Shown: piece after piece, positions 6,287-10,048 of the stretch | Position numbering within the stretch: the stretch's first letter is position 1 | Layout of the letters: the number at the start of each line of letters is the position of its first letter | NCBI GenBank assembly: GCA_027018975.1 | Contig: JALUXN010000219.1 | Span: 1 to 10,048, forward strand | Source of the DNA: Mariprofundaceae bacterium | Lineage (GTDB): Bacteria; Pseudomonadota; Zetaproteobacteria; Mariprofundales; Mariprofundaceae | Reading direction: 5' to 3' | Length of the DNA: 10,048 nt | Position numbers and translations under genes: made by a program | Notes under the pieces: model-generated | Seen by the model: only the letters and a program-made list of their open reading frames with translations | Databases searched by the model: none | What the model was told of the DNA's origin: nothing

Positions 6287-7135
6287 ATGCTGATCTATGC
6301 ATTGATGTTCATGCTGCGCCTCGTGCCGGTGCGTCTGCTCGGTGCGCTCGGTGCAGGCTTGGGGCGGCTCGCTTACCTCTTCGATCGCCGCCACCGCCAG
6401 ATCGTCTTGCGCAATCTCGACCGCATCTACCCCGAGCGCGATGAGGCGTGGAAGATCCGCATCGCGCACGAATCCTTCGCCGAGCTGGGGCGCACCAGCT
6501 TTGAATTGCCGCACGTCTATCTGCGCTCCCAAGCGTTCCTCCTCTCCCGCATCGAACTCTGCAACCCCGAACTGCTCGATGCCGCCAAATCGGCCAATCA
6601 GGGCGTCATCCTCGCCGCCTGCCACCACAGCAACTGGGAGCTGGGCGGTCTCTCCCTCTCCATGCTCGGCCACACCACCGATGTGATCTACCGCCCCATC
6701 CGACAACCGTCGCTCGATCACTTCATCCGCAACGCCCGCAGTCGCTTCGGCGCCATCTTCCACCCGCGCGAAGCCGGCCTGCGCTGGATTCCCCGTGCCC
6801 TGAAACAGAATCACCTCATCGCCGTCATGGTCGATCAGCACCTCTCCAACGGCACCCCCGTCCCCTTCCTCGGCCATGCAGCACTGACCACCACCATGCC
6901 GGCGCTGTTCACCAACAAATATCGCACGCCGGTAGTCAGTGTGATCCTGCACCGCATCGGCAGGCGTTTCCGTTTTCGCCTCGAGTTTCTGCCGGTGACC
7001 ATCGACTCCGGCGATGAGCTGCAGACCATGGAGGCCATCGGCAACAGCTTCGCACCGGCCATCCACGCGCGCCCCGAACTCTGGCTCTGGTTGCATCGCC
7101 GCTGGCTCTATCTCGATGAGCAGGAGCAGGCATGA
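6287..7135 (+). CDS. LpxL/HtrB-family lipid A-type acyltransferase
   Basis: This 282-residue protein belongs to the lysophospholipid acyltransferase superfamily branch that adds secondary acyl chains to lipid A at the inner membrane. A hydrophobic N-terminal segment (about residues 1-30) would anchor it. The catalytic HX4E motif is H113 to E118 in CHHSNWELGG. The family's second block is seen as VDQHLSNGTPVPFLG (182-196), and the protein ends with the usual WLHRRWLY (268-275). It is slightly shorter than E. coli LpxL (306). The ATG at 6287 lacks a visible Shine-Dalgarno; ATGs at 6305 and 6311 are alternatives, and coupling to the preceding stop 22 bp away is possible. Donor chain and acceptor position cannot be told, so no specific symbol is given. 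Its stop overlaps the next gene as ATGA. Confidence 0.9.
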   Translation: MLIYALMFMLRLVPVRLLGALGAGLGRLAYLFDRRHRQIVLRNLDRIYPERDEAWKIRIAHESFAELGRTSFELPHVYLRSQAFLLSRIELCNPELLDAAKSANQGVILAACHHSNWELGGLSLSMLGHTTDVIYRPIRQPSLDHFIRNARSRFGAIFHPREAGLRWIPRALKQNHLIAVMVDQHLSNGTPVPFLGHAALTTTMPALFTNKYRTPVVSVILHRIGRRFRFRLEFLPVTIDSGDELQTMEAIGNSFAPAIHARPELWLWLHRRWLYLDEQEQA

Positions 7136-7815
7136 GACACCATAAGCCGATCTCCCATCTGCGCTGGAGCAAGGCGCTCAAGCAAGCACTCTTGCGCTGG
7201 AAAAAACTCGACATCGCGCAGGAACGTGCGCGGCTGGAACGCCACCAACTCCCCCTGCTGCAGCGCTACGCCAAACAGCTCCCCACCGATGGTGCGATTC
7301 TGGAGATCGGCTGCGGACCGATCTGCATCAGCCGCCTGCTACCTCAGCAGCATAAAACCTACCTTGACCCGCTTATTGACGACTACCGCCGCATCTTCCC
7401 CGGCGAACTCCCCGAAGATGGCGAATTCATCGCCAGCATGGGCGAGCGCATCAACAAGCCGAGCGCCTCCTACGACTTGATCATCTGCATGAATGTCCTC
7501 TCCTTTGCCATGAACCCTGAACTGATCCTCAATGAGGTCGAACGACTGCTCAAACCGCACGGCAAGTGCATCATCGGCATGCGCACCCACAGCGCACTGG
7601 AGGCGCGATTACACTACCTGCTCATTCAGCTCTGCCCCGGCATGTGCAACTACACCCGCCCCTACTACTACGCGCTGCCCGGTATTCTGCGCACCTTGTC
7701 GCGCCATTTTCATGTCGAGCAGCAGAAGACGCGCAAACAGGGATGGTTTCAGATCCCTCTCTTCAAGCGCGAAGAGCACCTCTTTATCTGTAGTAAAAAA
7801 ACGCACGCCACATGA
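7132..7815 (+). CDS. Class I SAM-dependent methyltransferase, probable LPS modification
   Basis: The 227-residue soluble protein has the Rossmann methyltransferase order. Motif I is LEIGCGP (57-63), an acidic residue after the second strand is YLDP (77-80), and the motif IV/V region is YDLIICMNVLSFAMNPE (114-130), followed by EVERLLKPHGKCIIGM (135-150). The first 50 residues are basic and helical. The C-terminal half (150-220) is aromatic-rich and presumably holds the acceptor site; I do not recognise it. AGGAG at 7122-7126 is 5 nt before the ATG. It overlaps the acyltransferase upstream and waaF downstream by 4 bp each, so it is very likely translated with LPS enzymes and may methylate a lipid A, Kdo or core group. 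A Trm112-like gene leads the same operon. Substrate is unknown. Confidence 0.85.
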   Translation: MRHHKPISHLRWSKALKQALLRWKKLDIAQERARLERHQLPLLQRYAKQLPTDGAILEIGCGPICISRLLPQQHKTYLDPLIDDYRRIFPGELPEDGEFIASMGERINKPSASYDLIICMNVLSFAMNPELILNEVERLLKPHGKCIIGMRTHSALEARLHYLLIQLCPGMCNYTRPYYYALPGILRTLSRHFHVEQQKTRKQGWFQIPLFKREEHLFICSKKTHAT

Positions 7816-8786
7816 GCCGCCATCTACTGCTGATGCCGCCCAACTGGATCGGCGATGTGATCATGGCGCAGCCGGCCATGCGTGCGATGGCGCTGCACTA
7901 TCGACAACAGGGGTATGCGCAGATCACCCTCTGCGGCCGGCCGTGGCTGGCCGATCTGCTCCCCTTTCTCAACCTGCCCGATGCGCACTATCGCGCCCGG
8001 CTGCCGAAGGCGGAGCGCGCCGTACTCTTCCCCAACAGCTTCCGCGCTGCCTGGCAGTGCCGAAAAGCGGGCGTCAAAGAGATCATCGGCTACCGTGGCC
8101 AGTGGCGGCGCATGCTGCTGCACCGTGCGCTGCCGCACCGCATCAGTCTCCAACACGAGCACCACCGCCAGTTTTATCTCGATATTGCCCGCCAGCTGTC
8201 GGTTCCGATCGAGGATGAACATGTCTCGCTGCAGGTGCCGGAGGGTGCGATCGAACACGCCCACGAGCTGATGGCGATGCACGGTATCGCACCCGAGCGC
8301 GCCATCTGCATCGCCCCCGGCGCACAGTTCGGGGCGGCCAAATGTTACCCCGAAGATGGTTTCAAACTGGTCACCAAAAAACTGGCCGCCGCCGGCTGGC
8401 AGCCGATCATCCTCGGTATGGAGGCGGACATCCCCACCGCCCGCCTGATCCTCTCCGGCATCACCACACCGAGCTGGAACGCCGCCGGCACCACCTCGCT
8501 CACCCAGGCGCTCTGCCTGATCGCCGCCAGCCGACTGATGCTCTGCAACGACTCCGGCCTGATGCACGCCGCCGCCGGCCTGCAGATTCCGACGGTCGTC
8601 CCCTTCGGCGCCACCGACCCGGCACGCACCGCACCCGATGGCAAGCGGGTCGAGGTGATCTATCAACCGGCCGACTGCTCGCCCTGCCTGCAGCGCGAAT
8701 GCCGCGTCGAAGGGCACCCCTGCATGCAGAATATCCCGCCGCGTATGCTTTATGAGGCCGCCACCCGTCTGCTGGAAGGCGCGTGA
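7812..8786 (+). CDS. waaF: ADP-heptose:LPS heptosyltransferase II (WaaF/RfaF)
   Basis: This GT9 glycosyltransferase adds the second L-glycero-D-manno-heptose to the LPS inner core on the cytoplasmic face of the inner membrane. The 324-residue length is close to the usual one (about 348 in E. coli). The N-terminal nucleotide-sugar fold starts with MPPNWIGDVIMAQPAM (8-23), including the conserved D15. The linker motif APGAQFGAAKCYP (168-180) corresponds to the WaaF PGAEFGPAK box, and CNDSGLMHAAAGL (245-257) is the GT9 donor motif. A cysteine cluster C289, C292, C297, C304 follows near the C-terminus, mirrored in the next gene. The ATG overlaps the methyltransferase stop (ATGA) and has no good ribosome site, so reinitiation is likely. 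Its end overlaps waaC by 4 bp. Confidence 0.93.
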   Translation: MSRHLLLMPPNWIGDVIMAQPAMRAMALHYRQQGYAQITLCGRPWLADLLPFLNLPDAHYRARLPKAERAVLFPNSFRAAWQCRKAGVKEIIGYRGQWRRMLLHRALPHRISLQHEHHRQFYLDIARQLSVPIEDEHVSLQVPEGAIEHAHELMAMHGIAPERAICIAPGAQFGAAKCYPEDGFKLVTKKLAAAGWQPIILGMEADIPTARLILSGITTPSWNAAGTTSLTQALCLIAASRLMLCNDSGLMHAAAGLQIPTVVPFGATDPARTAPDGKRVEVIYQPADCSPCLQRECRVEGHPCMQNIPPRMLYEAATRLLEGA

Positions 8787-9826
8787 AAATCCTCATCGTC
8801 AAACTCTCCGCCTTTGGCGACATCATCCACGCCCTGCCCGCGCTCGATACGCTGTTGGCGCGGCCACAGGTGCGCGAAGTGCACTGGCTGGTCGATGCGC
8901 GCTACCGCTTTGTCTGCGATCTGTTTCCGAAGCACGTCATCATCCACGAGGTTGCGCTGAAAGGCGATCAGCCCATCCGCTCGGCATGGCGCACCATTCG
9001 TCAACTCAAGCGCCACCAGTTTGACGCCATCCTCGATCTGCAAGGTCTGATAAAATCCGCCATCCTCGCGCGCGCCATCGGCCAGCCGGTCTATGGCATC
9101 GATCGCAGCCAACTGCGCGAAAAGGCGAGTGCGCTGTTGATCCAACCCACGCCCTTCCACGCGGAGGAGCGCCACGTTGTGCAGCAGCAGATGCGCGTGG
9201 CCGCCGCGCCTTTTCATCACCCCAGTGAACAGCCGATCGCCTACACGCCGCCACGCATCAATCTCGCCACTAGCCGCGTGAAACTCGATGACACCTTGCT
9301 ACCGCGTTTGCAACTGAAAGATACCCCCTACGTCATTCTGCACAGCGCCGGCGGCTGGCGAACCAAACAGCTGCCGGATCGCACCTGGCTACGCATCGCA
9401 GAGGCACTGCGCCAACAGCAGAAAACCCCGCTATTCACATGGGGCAACGCAGCGGAGCAGCAGCACGCCAGCACACTCGCCACCGCCAGCGGCGGCTTCG
9501 TCTTGCCTGAACGCCTTAATATGTCAGCATTGTGCACGCTGTTTCATCATGCCGATGCCGTGGTCGGCGCCGATACCGGGCTACTGCATCTCGCCGCTGC
9601 CCTGCAACGCCCGACCATCACATTCTGGGGGCCGTCGGCCTCATGGCGCTCCGGCCCATTGAACAGCGCCCACGACCCACAAGGAGATCGAAACTGGCAT
9701 ATCGAATCGAACCCCGCCTGCGGCCCCTGCTTCAAACGCCGCTGCGATCACTTCACCTGCATGGATGCCATCGATCCCGCTGCGATCATCAGGATTCTCA
9801 AGCACCTACCACCGCCTTCTGGCTAA
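8783..9826 (+). CDS. waaC: ADP-heptose:LPS heptosyltransferase I (WaaC/RfaC)
   Basis: WaaC adds the first heptose to Kdo2-lipid A. The protein starts at GTG 8783, overlapping the waaF stop (GTGA), with GGAAGG at 8774-8779. Residues 1-20 (MKILIVKLSAFGDIIHALPA) match the WaaC N-terminus, with D13 at the position of the catalytic Asp of E. coli WaaC. HSAGGWRTKQLP (187-198) carries a lysine, K195, in the place of the phosphate-binding Lys192, and VGADTGLLHLAAAL (261-274) holds the ADP-heptose-binding D264. Length 347 is somewhat above the E. coli 319. A C-terminal cluster C313, C316, C321, C326 resembles that of the upstream WaaF. Assignment as type I rather than II rests on these motifs and the order waaF-waaC. 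Confidence 0.92.
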   Translation: MKILIVKLSAFGDIIHALPALDTLLARPQVREVHWLVDARYRFVCDLFPKHVIIHEVALKGDQPIRSAWRTIRQLKRHQFDAILDLQGLIKSAILARAIGQPVYGIDRSQLREKASALLIQPTPFHAEERHVVQQQMRVAAAPFHHPSEQPIAYTPPRINLATSRVKLDDTLLPRLQLKDTPYVILHSAGGWRTKQLPDRTWLRIAEALRQQQKTPLFTWGNAAEQQHASTLATASGGFVLPERLNMSALCTLFHHADAVVGADTGLLHLAAALQRPTITFWGPSASWRSGPLNSAHDPQGDRNWHIESNPACGPCFKRRCDHFTCMDAIDPAAIIRILKHLPPPSG

Positions 9827-10048
9827 CCGCACTGCTCCTGATTCTCCTCTCCACTCTCGCCCACAACGCATCCGCCAACGAAGCAACAAACAACCGCTGC
9901 ATGCCATTCATTGGCGAGACGATGCAGTTCAGCGTCAACTGGGAGTTCGTCAACGCAGGCTCTGCGCGCATGGAGATCCACGCTCAGCCCAACGGCTGGC
10001 AGGTCAAAACCTACGCCCGCACCAATAAGCTGCTTGATCTGTTCAAAA
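9808..10048 (+). CDS. DUF3108 family exported protein (5' start unresolved, cut by right edge)
   Basis: In the frame where codons begin at 9841, the translation shows a hydrophobic leader AFWLTALLLILLSTLA ending in NASANE, a likely signal peptidase I site after ASA. Then comes CMPFIGETMQFSVNWEF and VNAGSARMEIHAQPNGW, which match the start of DUF3108 domains (GExLxYxVxW, then xAGxAxxxI). Family members are periplasmic or envelope proteins of unknown function. The frame has no ATG, GTG or TTG close before the leader. The nearest candidates are ATG 9643, deep inside waaC, and ATG 9901, which would discard the leader; CTG codons lie at 9832 and 9838. The coordinate given is only where the leader becomes recognisable. 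It overlaps the waaC end (9826), in keeping with membership of the LPS operon. Confidence 0.65.

Noticed and set aside
6266..7096. Minus-strand open frame of 276 codons opposite the acyltransferase
   Set aside because: It mirrors a gene with a catalytic HX4E motif, and its product is Gly/Glu/Ala-rich filler.
7824..8717. Long minus-strand open frame opposite waaF
   Set aside because: High GC in the third positions of waaF keeps the opposite strand open; the product shows no recognisable motif.

Overview
This is a chromosomal window from a Gram-negative bacterium, almost certainly a proteobacterium. It encodes two heptosyltransferases of the LPS inner core, a lipid A-type acyltransferase and a proteobacterial-type Rho. 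Genes are dense, GC is moderately high, and several neighbours overlap by 4 bp. The Rho P-loop (APPRTGKT) differs from the enterobacterial APPKAGKT, and Rho has a long disordered N-terminal insertion, so an enterobacterium is unlikely. I cannot fix the class from sequence alone. No tRNA, rRNA, CRISPR array, transposase or phage gene is visible, and this looks like core rather than accessory DNA.

Left part (1-2573, minus strand): a 491-aa DASS/SLC13-type anion transporter is followed by recG, whose start overlaps the transporter stop (ATGA). recG runs off the left edge after 367 codons. From 2574 to 2832 lies a divergent intergenic region with a candidate promoter and a C-rich, G-poor leader for rho, which is read on the plus strand (2833-4551).

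Middle part (4552-6093): a small conserved hypothetical gene (4584-4865, minus) ends 32 bp from the end of rho. Its product has a weak PC4/YdbC-like look. Upstream of it are a Fur-box-like sequence and a 15-bp-arm palindrome. Next is a stand-alone pyrK-type flavin/Fe-S electron-transfer subunit (minus, start placed at 5936). A 157-bp divergent gap separates it from the next operon.

Right part (6094-10048, plus strand): a probable LPS operon encodes a 56-aa zinc-ribbon Trm112/YcaR-like protein, a LpxL/HtrB-type acyltransferase, an unassigned SAM methyltransferase, WaaF, WaaC and the start of a DUF3108 exported protein. The acyltransferase/methyltransferase, methyltransferase/waaF and waaF/waaC junctions are all 4-bp stop/start overlaps, which implies one translationally coupled unit. 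The unassigned methyltransferase therefore probably acts on LPS, and the Trm112-like protein is a candidate partner for it.

No clearly new multi-gene system is present. The best leads are the Trm112-like/methyltransferase pairing in the LPS operon, the Rho insertion domain with its rut-like leader, the small hypothetical protein with its Fur-like box, and matching cysteine clusters in both heptosyltransferases.
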